Program-made: the position numbers and the translations under genes
Shown: in pieces, positions 35,123-48,377 of the stretch
Position numbering within the stretch: position 1 is the first letter of the stretch
How the letters are laid out: every line of letters starts with the position of its first letter
Source: Ottelia alismoides
Taxonomy: Eukaryota; Streptophyta; Magnoliopsida; Alismatales; Hydrocharitaceae
Assembly (NCBI GenBank): GCA_037367405.1
Contig: JAZKJV010004137.1
Span: 1,302,001 to 1,366,000 of the forward strand
Length of the DNA: 64,000 nt
Direction of reading: 5' to 3'
Notes under the pieces: generated by a model
Database searches by the model: none
Told to the model about the DNA's origin: nothing
Seen by the model: only the letters and a program-made list of their open reading frames with translations

Positions 35123-37749
35123 TGAAGGATATGGAATAATCCTCAAGCGCATCACGGAAGCGTGAGCGTCGTATCGAATACGATGAGGAGCGACTAGTCG
35201 CACTAGTTGCTCGATGCAGCGGAATTTGAAAAAAATTCATATGATGAAACCACATGATCCAAGAACACTTCTCGGATCGTTTCATCTAAACCAAAAACAA
35301 GTAATAGGATTACCTCTTGAAGTGTGGTTGCGATCGAGTCTCTAAACGAAGAGACCTCCTGTTTCAAGTCCGATCCGACGGAGGAGACGCTTGCGAGCGC
35401 GGGGATGAACCGCGTGCTTCTCGCGATCCATGTTGATGATCCAAGCGACGGATCTCCTGATCTCAACACACGAGATCCGACGTCTTCTTCACGAGCGAGG
35501 TGCATCGAAGGAGACGGAGATCCATGAGCAGACGATCGGGTGGCATAACGATGATGCTGCGGTGATGGAGACTCTCTCTAGGGCATCCATGGTGGACGAC
35601 CATGAGAGGGAGAGAGAGAGAGAGAGTAGGCGTGTAGAGAGAAAGAGAGAGAGATGTGCTTCTCAAGCATTGTGTGTAAAGAGAGAACATAGGTATGCCT
35701 CTTTATTTATAGGGTTTTGGGATCCATGGATCTCAATCCATGGGAAATATAAAATCAATGGATGAGAATGATTTATGTCCAATCCAATGGTCAAGATTGT
35801 TGTTGGTAAATGCCAGCAACTTGTGATTTAATTTAGATTAAAATATATTTGACAAAATCAAATATAAATCAATCCCAAATCACATAAATAAATATAGACA
35901 GAATATACATGGAGATTACATCTCCATGTACAACCAAGGGGGGACGGCCACCCATTCCATATAGGAATTGGGTGCCGCCCACCTCCTTCCTTATGGAGGC
36001 AATCTCATGGATTTCCATGAGATTGCATGCCTCCTTGAATTTCTCCATTATTTATTTCCAACAACTTTTGTTGGGATTTATTCACCAAAAATAATTGACA
36101 ATTAATTTTGGGAATATTGCAATCTTGACATTGGAAAATTGTGAATCACATTCACAACCCAAAAACAAAATATAATTTACATTTTCAATTAATTAGACAA
36201 TGTGTATCCAATACACATTAATAATTAATCAACAAATATAAATTATAATTAGCTCTCTCTAATACATTATAAATCATATTTATAATATATTATGAATAAT
36301 TGAATATTACTATCCACATTATTCATATCCATGATAATTAAATCACATTTAATCATCTTGGATCTCTATTCTCATGTGCCCAAATAATATGAATCACATT
36401 CACATTATTCACATCTTTGATAATCAAATCACATTTAATTATCTAAGATAACTCTCCTTATAATATGAATCAAATTCATATTATTGATGATAATTAAATC
36501 ACATTTAATTATCCATTTTCTCAATGCTCGGATACATATATCAACAACAGAATTATCCATGAACTCTTTCAAGGATAATGCGCTTTCTCTGCGAATACTT
36601 GGAGATAAGGACAGGGAGATTGTATTGTTCCATGTATAATAACTTGGATATTGAGATTACATCTCAACTCCAGATCTCGGGCCTCCCATAGATGCTTGAT
36701 TAAATCAAGACCGCAAATCTAATCTTCTCATTGAATCTGAATCTTATTCAGGTCAATGTCCAATATTTGGATCAAGATCAGATTACTTCTCTACTGAGAG
36801 GAGTCACTAAAATCCAGACCCATTTCATCAATCCCTAGGAATGGAAGCATCATGGTTATACAATCGTTTATGATCACATCACCCTCAGGTATTCTCAATA
36901 CATGTACATCATGCATACTGGAAGACTCAGAATAAACAAAAGTATTAGATCAACTTTATACTGTCTACTTCAGGGTTTTATCAGTAAGTTTCTCATTTTG
37001 ATCATTGGGAGTTGGTATCGATCATCTACTTTCCAAAAGCATATATCATACCTAGGTCTTGATCATATACTTTACAAAGATGACCGTGCGCACGGAATTT
37101 GATTCTTCCCAATATCTCATGAGTGAGCTCATGTCTTCCGGTTCTGTAGTGAACCTGTATGATCCCTTTGAGATATCGTATTACTTGTATGCCCTTATAT
37201 GCACACCAGTGCGCCGGTGTTTAGACCTTGATTAGGTCATCAACCTATTGGTCTTCCAAATGTACATACTCAGACATATAGTAACACATCTGTCTCTGGT
37301 CAGAGGATGTGTGCCTATATCATGACAGCATACGATATAGGACTTTGGTTATCTCAATCTCGTTAAGTCAACTCTTTGACCTAACTCATCTGATACCTCT
37401 GAATCTCTATTCCTATGCAGAGGACTTGCATCAAGAGGTCGGTCAGATATCAGCCTAACTGAGAAAGGATTGCCATCTCCTACTCAGGCTGGAGATCTTC
37501 TCTTAATAATTATTTGACGGTGCTTGATGAGTCCTCAATCTAACTCATTAGATATTCATCTAAGCACCAGCCTCTATGATTCAATAATTGAATCAACAGC
37601 TGTATGATCATTATGATGGCCATGGTACATAACCCTAATTGTACTAAGGGACCTATTATGCAAATTATGTACTCTTTATTTCAGATTAAGGAGTGAATTG
37701 CAATAACATTTATTGCATAATGGCTCGCCGTGGGCTCGCATGTCCAACA
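35123..37749 (-). repeat. 3' LTR of copia B (2627 bp)
   Basis: On the minus strand it starts TGTTGGACATG at 37749 and ends CATATCCTTCA at 35123. The TATA box is CCCTATAAATAAAG at 35701-35714 (minus strand). Relative to the partner LTR it lacks about 45 bp at about 37078. The partner lacks about 140 bp at about 45315. Confidence 0.92.
35701..35714 (-). promoter_or_regulatory. TATA box of copia B 3' LTR
   Basis: Minus strand CCCTATAAATAAAG; the same core is in the 5' LTR at 43639-43650. Confidence 0.68.
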
Positions 37750-39065
37750 ATCTCCCACTAGCCCAAAGAGCCATTAATGGGCTAATCATTTAAACCCACA
37801 CTCATGTGACAAGCATAGGCTATTTAGAAAATAGCTAGGTAAGCTGATCAGTCACTCTGTTCTCAAGAGACTATGCCAAGTCCTTTTACGGCACTTGCAT
37901 ATCCTCTAGTAACAGTGCTCGCATCCAATGCAAATGTTGCATCTTATGCAACCAATACTCAATTTTGTCGGTTATAGTGTCCTTGACACAACATCTTATT
38001 AATTATCATAACCAGTATTCCCATAATCCTTATTAGAATACCTTCATTCCTGGAGATCTCTATCTCCTAAGGTATCTACAGTTAAGATCCTTATAGATCA
38101 TTATCTACAAGATGTTGAACTTTTGAAGATAGGACTTTGAGATCACTATCTCTAAGTTTCATCATCTTTTAAGATATTGTTATTACTGCAACCAAGTGTT
38201 TTATTTCCAGAGTAGGATTAGTAACAGCTTACTACTCCCACTGCATCGTAGACATATGGCTTTTGTACACATCTAGCATACACTTCAGCTTCTCATAACT
38301 GATGCACAAGTGCAAGCAGTTCTAGCATTCACTTCCTCAACTCTTTGAGGTGCTATCCCTTTAGACAGGTCACTAGCACATCTTAAGGGAAGGAAGATTT
38401 TCTTGGAATTTTCCGGAAAATGGAATAAGTCCAAGGCGTACTAGTAATGTGACGGTTCCAATATCCTCTTCTCTTTGCTTCTGAATGATTTCAGAACTAA
38501 GATCTAAGAGGTATCCTTGAGATCATATCTCAAGGTATGGAATGACCAAATTATAAAACACTTATTATTATCCCTATATCATTCCAAATGATTAGAATAA
38601 TGTCTACGTTTAGCACGATGGATACAATGGCACTCCCACTAAGCTTCACATGGTTCATCAAGATTTTTATCTGAAATCATAACATTTATAATTTCATCAA
38701 ATCTTATGTTCCAACTATAAGAAACTTATTGGAGTCCAAAGATGGAGTTCTTTAGCTAGCACACCTTGCTTTCCTCAATCATGAAGCCCTGGGGATACTT
38801 CATGTGAATATCCTCATAGAGGTATTCATAGAGAATTACAATATTGACTCACATCATGAAGATGTCACAGTCAAGTTGTGTAGCTAAGGTTAACAATATT
38901 CTGATGGGTTAAAGCAAGGTCACTAGAGAGCAAGTCTCATCGCAAGCGATGTCTTCTCTTCGGTGTGCAGCTCATGGCCACGAACCATGCTTTGAAGGTC
39001 TCTACCTTCTCATCAGGTTCCCTCTTTCTCTTGAAGATCCATTTACACCTTAATGGGTCTTACCT
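37750..39065 (-). pseudogene. pol: Copia B RNase H and reverse transcriptase relic
   Basis: The minus strand recovers, from low to high coordinate: the RNase H side around 38180-38290 (AVGVVS, then NSGN); the region matching SKKGF at about 38370-38420; the RT core at about 38590-38640 reading SGSAIVSIVLNVDIILIIWN, in which the VDD pair is reduced to VDI; SWNIRFDEII at about 38690-38730; and EYLYEDIHMKYPQGFMIEE at about 38780-38840. The RT N-terminus lies at about 38960-39060 (FKARF-like). Several stops interrupt every block. It still contains the block of about 145 bp that A has lost. Confidence 0.8.
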
Positions 39066-41500
39066 ATATAGGTGGATCCTCGAGGGTCCATATACAACAC
39101 TTGTATATGAAGTCTACATTAGACTTTTATTGCTAACATCCATCTTTCCATGTCATGATCCTCATGAGCTTCATCACATGATGTCAGATCATTGTCAGAT
39201 TCACATGGAATCCATCCTCAAACTTATTTGAAAATGTTTCATCTTTAATTGTCTATTTAGTTTCCGATCTCAAGAGCCTCATTATCTTCTCAAGATTAAA
39301 TGAGTTCCTTTACTTCATTTTCATCTTGATTCTTAAGAGAGTCATCCTCTAAGAATCACATTTTCAGAGATGAGATCCTTTAAGAATCTCAAGGTCATAA
39401 AGTAGGTATCCAATACCATCCTTTATTTTCCTAATGAAGTAGCACTTTCCAGTGCCAGATTCCAGCTTAATCACATGGAACCTTATTAAGGATATATATA
39501 ATGTAGTCTCTACCATATATATATATATATATATATATATACTTGGAAACTAAGAGATAATTATGCTAAGATTAATCATTGATCAAATCAAGTCACACAT
39601 GATCAATTGTATCTCCCTACACCTCTATTGAGTTAAGGTTCATTAGGAGGATTGAGATAAGAATGATATTCACATCTCCATAAGGTATTCCTTGAATTCA
39701 TCTAATAGGTACAAGCTACCTTGGTTAGATCAAATTCATTTCATCTTCCTTCAAATTTTGGTTCTAAACCAAAATTATGAAATCTTTGAACATTTCAAAG
39801 GTTTCTTAGGTGAAGAGAAGAAATTTCATGTCATACATAATCATCAATAGATATCACATATCCATAATGTTTACTATGATATAGATGATTCACATACATC
39901 AAATGTATGAGATCCTGAATACCTTGACATCTTACACCTTTCCCAAAGAAGGGTGTATTGAACATTTTTACTTTGAATACAATATCCATAAGTATGCAAG
40001 TTTTGAGATTTTAGACATTCTAAAGTTTCATCTCTTACTTGTCCATTGATCTCATCAACAGACATATGTCCAAAACATTATGCCAGATCATTGTCAAATG
40101 ATCTTTATCCTCTTATTGATCTTTAAAGGTTTAATTTTCAGTATTAGAAATCTTAATGAACCATTCATTAATTTTCTAATTTAGTGGAGTCCACTAGATG
40201 TTAGATTACTATCTGAAATATCCCCATCATAACTCTTTATGATAGGTCTATTCCAGAATTCATGCTTATTCCCAACATTTAGAAATAAACTAAGTGTATT
40301 CTAATATCCAAGTTACTGAAACATTCTCTAGGACCAAGGCCTCCCACTAAAAATATGAAGTCTATTGATCCAATGGAAATTGTTGCAACAATTGCATCAC
40401 TTCCAATATGATGATCATTAAACCTTAAGATCAAATTATTCTAATACAGATGCAATCAATTGCAAGTGTCATTAGAAAATTGAGATACAATTATTAGACT
40501 TTATCTTATCAAATAAGTAAGTCAATTTCAATGATTATATGTAGGTTATTCTGATGCACTATCTGATTCCTTCTTTAAGGATTTTAGATAGATTTGATAG
40601 TCATACTATCAACACATCAACTTATTGCAGTATTGGCATTCATCCAACTCTTTGGATGTCACATGGAAGTCACAGAAGTACAGTCAACTCTTTGACTTTC
40701 CTTCGTACTTGGGTCCAACCCATGCTTCCACTGCGCTCCCTTTATCTATAAGAAACCATTGCTTAAGACCAATGTCTCTTATATTAAAATCAAAATTTTC
40801 ACTATAAGAGTACATGCTTCATTCAATTCATACAATATGAATATTATGGAGCTTCATGAATGACTAGAGTATAGATAGTAGAATGATGACACTCATCGTA
40901 TCTACATCCATTTAAACTCTTAAAACTTAGGTTCAGGTAGGTACTCAAACAATTTGAATACATCATCTCCTATAGAGCCACCATTCTGCATAATGCAGAG
41001 AACCGTGTCATTCATGATTATATGTCGAGAACACATATGCCAGAACATCTTCTTAGATTTATAAGGATTATTTGATAATTACGATCATTATCGACATGTC
41101 ACTTAAAAAGTACATTCGATGATATCAAGACTTATAGAGACATACAAACCCTAGGGTTTTAGTCCTATTGTCTATTTAATTATCATTCCTCATTATTATG
41201 ATGAAACTTGCACAATGCAACCACATACATTTTGTGTCCAATTGCAAGTACAATATCTGGATCATAGGTCCAATCCATGATATTTTACTGGTTATTATTG
41301 AGTATAATGTTGAGTGGGTTTAATGAAGGATTATCTGAAATAAGAAATTTGCATAAACATGTATTAATATATAATTTACTTTGAATTAGGATTTTATATC
41401 AAAGTTGTCATGCCTTGTCAACATTGAAAGTTCATTCCCTTAATCACTTTTGATGTAAGAGATATACTTACCATTATATCTTAGCAAGATCTGGGATCTC
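39066..41500 (-). pseudogene. gag-pol: Copia B integrase, protease and gag relic
   Basis: Continues the minus-strand order. A likely pre-integrase zinc region is at 39874-40080 (MSVDEINGQVRDE, later DVCESSIS, compare the family HxxxxRM...CESC). A protease-side remnant is at about 40380-40560. The gag zinc finger is at about 40590-40642, reading ECQYCNKLMC, then YLKSLKKESD, as in fragment C. Beyond that an AT-rich stretch should be capsid, but I cannot read it. An (AT)n run lies at 39514-39541. Stops are frequent throughout. Confidence 0.65.
39514..39541. repeat. (AT)n microsatellite in copia B interior
   Basis: About 13 AT units; the homologous place in A (about 3597) has only four or five. 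Confidence 0.85.
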
Positions 41501-43039
41501 CTTCCTTATCTTTGTCACACCCCAATAATATGAGAATCTGCAACTCGGATAAAAAGAAGCGGGAACACATTCCGCCTTGCAAGTCCAACTTGCATCTCCC
41601 AATTCGGTCTTTAATACCCGGGCCCACCACCCCTAAGGTGATGTTGACCCGTCATTAATTGAACCAACCGTCAACAGGAATACAACTCGCTATGCGCAAT
41701 CCAATATCGCCCCAATAATATGAGGATCCGATATTGGGGTCACTACGCATACGGCCTTACTCTTTCGAGAAGCAAAGAGCCCGATCCAGATGCATTTGCA
41801 TATAGGAGCTGTCACTTCGAACAGGCGTCTCCTACATACAATCCCTGACGACGGAACCCTTCACCTTGACGGGAGACCATGGATGTCACTTATGTGATCC
41901 TCCATATCATATTCAAATTCTAATTAATTATCATGAATCATATTCACATAATTAATTCTTCCAAGGGAAATAACACTTCTATTATAATAGAGTGTTTTTA
42001 ATTGGATATAATAAACTTAATCATATTAAATTAATTATCAATCCAATTCAATCAACAAACTTGATTTTACTTGAATATATGATATTATCTCAAAATATAT
42101 ATTAATTCAAATTTTAGTAATTAGAAAATACATCATGATCTCTCAAGCATCATTCGTTCCCTACTCGTTGTCATGGCCAGTACCGGCGAGAGTGGAACGG
42201 ACCGCATACGTTGCAACCTGCTACCCCAGCGATCTCCGACTAGACACCATATCTGCCTCGGGAAAAAATAATGCCGAGTCAATCACATTGTACTTGAGAT
42301 GATCATCGGTTCTTCAACTGAAATTATACCATATAGTAATAATCAAAACATTTTTTATTATAAGGAAATTTGCTAGACAAATTCCCAATCATATTCAAGC
42401 AAAGAGTTTGATTAATGTGTTTCCAATTTTGATCTAGATCAAATCTAATCAATCTATTGGTTGAGTCCATGTCAATTAAGGAAATAATCATCATCCAATA
42501 TTTCTCAAATATTTTCCATAATTATTTCATTAAATTAACAATTAATTTCACTAATTGACAATCACATGGTTCTTGATTAGGAAAGTAATTTCAGCAGTGA
42601 CCCCTACTTACTAAAATTAGCATATCTCAATCAATTTAAATCCAAATTAAGCAAAGTAAGTTTCCATAGTTTGCTAACTTGATTTACAACAGAACCTATC
42701 TGATTTGCACGCATTTCGAGGCATCTCTAAACAGTAATTAACTCCTTAATTACGTTAAGATTCGCAGCAGATTCGCAGTTCCCGTAACAATGAATACATG
42801 TTCATTAAAACAACCATATCTCGAGCAAACAGAATCCAAATTACGTAAACTCAGATCCTATAGTTTCCTTATTTAATGGGGAACAAAATCCAATATTTTT
42901 GTGTTTAAAAAAATAAAACAGGGCCGAAAAATTACACTAAAAAGAGATGCGAAAATGAAATGCGATAAAACTTTCGCAACCCTAACGTACCCAAGTCGCC
43001 TTCAGTTTTATGGATCGTATCCAAAACCTTCAACCTAAA
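41501..43039 (-). other. Copia B 5' leader
   Basis: Homologous to 5630-5854 plus 17542-18827 in A. At 41752-41756 it preserves ACGGC, the unfilled target of the Athila-like insertion. No protein domain is seen. Confidence 0.75.
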
Positions 43040-43051
43040 GATCTGATACCA
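43040..43051 (-). other. Primer-binding site of copia B, initiator Met tRNA
   Basis: Minus strand TGGTATCAGATC, one substitution from TGGTATCAGAGC in A, two bases from the LTR. Confidence 0.9.
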
Positions 43052-43053
43052 CT

Positions 43054-45629
43054 TAAAGGATATGTAATAATCCTCAAGCGCATCACGGAAGCGTGAGCGT
43101 CGTATCGAATACGACGAGGAGCGACTAGTCGCACTGGTTGCTCGATGCAACGGAATTTAAAAAAAATTTCATATGACGAAACCACATGATCCAAGAACAC
43201 TTCCCGGATTGTTTCGTCTAAACCACAAACAAGTAATAGGATTACCTCTTGAAGCGTGGTTACGATCGAGTCTCTAAACGAAGAGACCTCCTATCTCAAG
43301 TCCGATCCGACGGAGGAGACGCTTGCGAACACGAGGATGAACTGCGTGCTTCTCGCAATCCATGTTGATGATCCGAGCGGAGGATCTGCTGATCTCGACA
43401 CACGAGATCCGACGTCTTCTTCACGAGCGAGGCGCACCAAAGGAGATGGAGATACACGAGCAGACGATCGGGCAGCATAAAGACGATGCTGCGGCGATGG
43501 AGACTCTCTCTAGGGCATCCATGGTGGACGGCCATGAGAGGGAGAGGGGGAGAGAGAGAGAATAGGCGTGTAGAGAGAAAGAGAGAGAGACGTGCTTCTC
43601 AAGCATTGTGTGTAAAGAGAGAACATGGGTATGCCTCTCTATTTATAGGGTTTTGGGATCCATGGATCTCAATCCATGGGAAATATAAAATCAATGGATG
43701 AGATTGATTTATGTCAATCCAATGGTCAAGATTGTTGTTGGTAAAAGCCAACAACTTTTGATTTAATTTATATTAAAATATATTTGACAAAATCAAATAT
43801 AAATCAATCTCAAATCACATAAATAAATAAGGAGAAAATATACATGGAGATTACATCTCCATGTACATCCAATGGGGGGCGGCCACCCATACCATATAGG
43901 AATTGGGTGCCGCCCACCTCCTTCCTTATGGAGGCAATCTCATGGATTTCCATGAGATTGCATGCCTCCTTGAATTTCTCCATTATTTATTTTTAATAAC
44001 TTTTGTTGGGATTTATTCACCTAAAATAATTCACAAATAATTTTGGGAATATTGCAATCTTGACATTGGAAAATTGTGAATCACATTCACAACCCAAAAA
44101 CAAAATATAATTTACATTTTCAATTAATTAGACAATGTTTATCCAATACACATTAATAATTAATCAACAAATATAAATTATAATTAGCTCTCTCTCTAAT
44201 ACATTATAAATCATATTTATAATATATTATTAATAATTGAATAAACTATCCACATTATTCATATCCATGATAATTAAATCACATTTAATCATCTTGGATC
44301 TCTATTCTCATGTGCCCAAATAATATGAATCACGTTCACATTATTCACATCTTTGATAATCAAATCACATTTAATTATCTAAGATAACTCTTTTTATAAT
44401 ATGAATCAAATTCATATTATTCATGATAATTAAATCACATTTAATTATCCATTTTCTCAATGCTTGGATACATATATCAACAACAGAATTATCCATGAAC
44501 TCTTTCAAGGATAATGCGCTTTCTCCGCGAATACTTGGAGATAAGGACAGGGTGATTGTATTGTTCCATGTATAGTGACTTGGATATTGAGATTACATCT
44601 CAAATCCAGATCTCGGGCCTCCCATATATGCTTGATTAAATCAAGACCGTAAATCTAATCTTCTCATTAAATCTGAATCACATTCAGGTCAATGTCCAAT
44701 ATTTGGATCAATATCAGATTACTTCTCTACTGAGAGGAGTCACTAAAATCCAGACATGTTTCATCACTCCTTAGGAATGGAAGCGTCATGGTTATACAAT
44801 TGTTTATGATCACATCACCCTCAGGTATTCCCAATACCTGTACATCCTGCATACTGTAAGACTCAGAATAAACTCGAAGTATTAGATCAACTTTATACTC
44901 TCTACTTCAGGGTTTTATCAGTAAGTTTCTCATTTTCATCATTGGGAGTTGGTATCGATCATATACTTTCCGAAAGCATATATCATACCTAGGTCTTGAT
45001 CATATACTTTCCAAAAGTATATATCAAACCTACAAATTCAGTCTGGCTTCCAAAGCGAGACGATCGTGCGCACGGAATTTGATTCTTCCCAATATCTCAT
45101 GAGTGAGCTCATGTCGTCCGGTTCAGTAGTGAACCTGTATGATCCCTTTGAGAGATCGTATTACTCATATGCCCTTATATGCACACCAGCGCGCTGGTGT
45201 ATAGACCTTGATTAGGTCATCAACCTATTGGTCTGCCAAATGTACATACTCAGACATATAGTAACACATATGTCTCCGGTCCGAGGATGTGTGCCTATAT
45301 CATGACAGCATACGAGCCTAACTGAGAAATTAGCCTAACTGAGAAAGGATTGCCATCTCCTACTCAGGCTGGAGATCATCTCTTAATAATCATTTGACGG
45401 TGCTTGATGAGTCCTCAATCTAACTCATTAGATATTCATCTAAGCACCAGCCTCTATGATTCAATAATTGAATCAATAGTTGTATGATCATTAAGATGGC
45501 CATGGTACATAATCCTAATTGTACTAAGCGACCTATTATGCAAATTATGTACTCTTTATTTCAGAATAAGGAGTGAATTGCAATAACATTTATTGCATAA
45601 TGGCTCGTTGTGGGCTCGCATGTCCAACA
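43054..45629 (-). repeat. 5' LTR of copia B (2576 bp)
   Basis: On the minus strand it starts TGTTGGACATG at 45629; its last bases read CCTTTA instead of CCTTCA at 43054. The TATA box is at 43639-43650 (CCCTATAAATAG on the minus strand). A deletion at about 45315 rejoins two copies of AGCCTAACTGAGAAA, a short direct repeat at the break. Confidence 0.92.
43639..43650 (-). promoter_or_regulatory. TATA box of copia B 5' LTR
   Basis: Minus strand CCCTATAAATAG. Confidence 0.68.
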
Positions 45630-45634
45630 TCTAA
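45630..45634. other. Right target-site duplication of copia B (TCTAA)
   Basis: Perfect match to 35118-35122; D sequence resumes with TGATCCC. Confidence 0.92.
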
Positions 45635-46930
45635 TGATCCCACAAGGTAGAAAGATGTGAGGTGAGGGATTTTCGTGAAGTGCTCGAGGTGGAGGGAACA
45701 TCATGGAGGCGTCGAAAATTTAGAGAAGAAGAGGGACTCAAGGCTCAGACAGAAGTTAAAGCTGAAAGACAGGGAGTTGACCGAGGTCAACAAATGTTGC
45801 ACCCCTATTGGTCCACGTAAGAGTACTAAAGGACAAAACTGCCCAATTATTCGAAAATAAATCATTAAAAATAGTAAATGATTTATTGATTTATTGATTT
45901 ATTTTTGTCCACGTAAGGGCACTAAAGGACAAAACTGCCTAATTTATTAATTTAAATTATATAGGATAACGAATGTCGAGCCCTATTTTTGTCATTTATT
46001 TTGTGTAGATTTTATTCCATATTCATTGATTTATTGATGAAACTAATAATTGATTCATTTTGCTCATAGCCATTCAATTAATCTTTGTATAGTTCATTTT
46101 GATTGCATTTGATTCATTTGATGACATAGGTCTTTTGAGTGGTCAACACATGGACTATGGTTTCGCCTTGTGAAACCACATGACCCTCGTCAGACCTATG
46201 TCATCAAATGATGCCATTGTCGGGGAGCAACACCGCATAGATTGGGATTATTTATTTGTTTTTGATCTCTTATGTATTTCCAGCATTTATTTCTTTTTTT
46301 CTTTTATTTATTTTCTACGTTGATTGATATTAATTGTGAATTATCTAACATTCATTCTTGTTTCGCTTTATTGCGAGGGACCACCACACGAGGGAGGACT
46401 TATTAGGAGGACCTGTGCACCCGAGCAAGGTGGAGCTGGCCTTCTGACTTGGTCAGTAGGAGAGAGCAGCGAAGGCATGAAGGAATTTTTTATTACAGTT
46501 TCCTTACGTTTTCCTTATTTATTTATTTATTTCTATTTTATATTGTAATTCATGTGAGAGAGTGATAACTAATGTGTAATAATTTGGACTATCCAGACAC
46601 AGCGACTTTCCGAGGTCCAGTGCCTGAGGGATTCTTCCCTTGGGGGTCTCGTCGGATTTTTCCACGTTTTCACTGCTTTCTTTTTATTTGATTTTTGCTT
46701 TTATTTTATTTTATATGAATGAGCCCTAGCTTAGGAGTTACTTGCTTAATAGATTAGGTCCAAACACTTAATAGATCATTGCATGTGCCTATAGTCTACG
46801 TCTGGACCTAGTCAAATTATACAATGTCAGTTATTTAGACTTGAGATCAAGTGTTGAGAGAAGTGCAATACACCGCTTGCAGGATCCGTTGTGGTGGACA
46901 CCGATGCACTTCAGAGACTGGACTTTTGGA
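45635..46930 (+). other. D interior, leader-like stretch with an internal LTR-end copy
   Basis: Homologous to 56700-57990. A short repeat containing GGACAAAACTGCC occurs twice (about 45830 and 45920). At 46119-46206 there is a second copy of the D LTR terminus followed by a PBS-like sequence. After that comes a T-rich stretch with no gene. Confidence 0.6.
46119..46206. repeat. LTR-end hairpin copy inside D interior
   Basis: TGATGACATAGGTC at the left and its exact complement at the right, with an inner hairpin around GGTTTCGCCTTGTGAAACC. ATGATGCCATTGTCGGGGA, PBS-like, follows. The same structure is at 57174-57261 and, without the left 14-mer, at the two LTR ends. Confidence 0.8.
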
Positions 46931-46956
46931 TCTCGTTTCTGAGTAATTGACATTTT

Positions 46957-47154
46957 GTGCTTCACAATAATAGCAATTTCTCATCTAGGGTGCCTCCATC
47001 GGCATCATTTGCATACATTGTAGGTTTCAATTCTGTTATGCATCTCGCATGGAGAGAGCTGAGAAGCATTGTAAGTCTCCTAACTTTGCATGCATCATTG
47101 ATTTCTGACTTGCATGGCTTTTCCGACCTCCTCCCTCTGATTTTGCTCACTTAG
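46957..47154 (+). pseudogene. Unrecognised reading-frame relic in D interior
   Basis: 65 codons from MLHNNSNFSS. The homologous DNA in the second interior (about 58019-58214) is frameshifted and stopped. I do not recognise a family. It may be part of a decayed protein that continues past its stop, or simply conserved non-coding DNA. Confidence 0.3.
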
Positions 47155-47596
47155 GATGCTAAATGGAAATTGAAAACATTGTTAGGCACATGCATTGAAA
47201 ATAACAAAAAAGTGATAACCTCAATAAAATTTGGACTGCTAACTCTATTGGACCAAAAATAAAACATAATGGATTCATTGCTTTGGGAGAGAACCTCCAC
47301 ATTGTATGTGCATTTTATTCTGACGTACATGCAAAGGATTAGTGTCCAAATCCCATGCCTATCTTCAGTTTGTACAAGTTTTTGTGAAATCACTCAACTC
47401 TAAAAATGCCACCATCTCAGTCTTCACTGTGTTGAGTAGGTGAACTTGGGGTTTGATTTGTACATTGATTGTGATTTTTAGTCCATCTACGTTTTCATTC
47501 CCTCTTCAAGTTTTCAGTCCCATCACGGTGAGTCATTTTGATCATTGAGTCCCTCTCCCCTTCTTGTTTATATATTTCCTCATTTGCATCTGAGTC

Positions 47597-47828
47597 ATGA
47601 TATTGGGTCTTGAGCTTCTTCGTCTTCGCCGGATTTCACGGCTTTTCTCCTTGCCCATATCACCCTATCACTGGTTGGTCCAGGAGGCCCTCTCCTTCAA
47701 CCACAATTTTGTTTATGTCCACTTTGATCTCACCCACCCTCCTCGTCCCCTTCGTATCATGCCTTCTATCACCCAAGATTGTTTCACTTGTAGATAGAGC
47801 CCACATCGAGGTCTTCGGATTACATTGA
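47597..47828 (+). pseudogene. Unrecognised reading-frame relic shared by both D interiors
   Basis: Two overlapping frames together match the single frame at 58659-58847. FAGFHGFSPCPYHPITGW is read in one frame (47610 on), then LSFNHNFVYVHFDLTHPPRP in the other (47597 on), which points to a one-base shift in this copy. The match between the copies at protein level suggests former coding. I know no family with this pattern. Confidence 0.45.
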
Positions 47829-48377
47829 TTATTTGAGTAAGCTGGGAAAGTTTGAAGATGTTGAGATTGGTGTGCTACCTTTGGTGGATATGACTTCGAA
47901 TCTATGCATAGAGACTATTGAAGAATTTGACGTTTGCACGATCATAGGTGTGATTCGTTATAGAGGATTTATGATCTCGCACACCGGATCAGGGATGGAA
48001 TTTATTTTTATGACTTGATGATGATTTCATGAGTTCTAATTAGATGATTTACTCGACATTTCCTCTCGTCTTGATTCAGTAGATTGATGTATTATCTCTA
48101 GGTACTTCAGAGCGATGGTGCCCGGGAACCCACATGATTTCACTCATCTCGTTGACTGGTCCATCCTCCATCTCCTGATTCTTTGATCCATATGTGGCAC
48201 TTAGAGGATTCTTTCTACATATGGATCCATCTTAGCTAACTTGATTGACTTGAGGGACTGCATTGCGACTAATATGATTATCTCTTATCCCTCCCATGAT
48301 CTTATGCCCTCTGATTGAGGATTGATTGACTATTTTGGGAGACCTGAGACTCGATGCCAGTAGTCCCATGATTTTCA

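Larger units (their letters stand above)
35123..45629 (-). mobile_element. Complete copia element B, 10.5 kb, inserted in D
   Basis: In minus-strand order: 5' LTR (43054-45629), Met-tRNA PBS (43040-43051), leader, gag and pol relics, PPT-like AGTGGGAGATTG (37750-37761), 3' LTR (35123-37749), all bounded by perfect TCTAA duplications. It is the same family as A and not interrupted, so it serves as a guide to A. No open frame longer than about 75 codons matches pol. The element is dead, but its LTR promoters look intact. Confidence 0.93.

Noticed and set aside
35123..45629. Copia B as a recent copy of A
   Set aside because: Each has private deletions (A in RT, B in both LTRs), the fold-back is only in A, and many substitutions separate them.
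30478..46206. Taking the D LTR to end at the internal hairpin copy (46206, 57261), giving 5.2-kb LTRs
   Set aside because: The 34363/55989 ends also carry PBS sequences, are nearest to the LTR consensus and are followed by a gag-like start. I kept the shorter LTR but cannot fully exclude the longer one.
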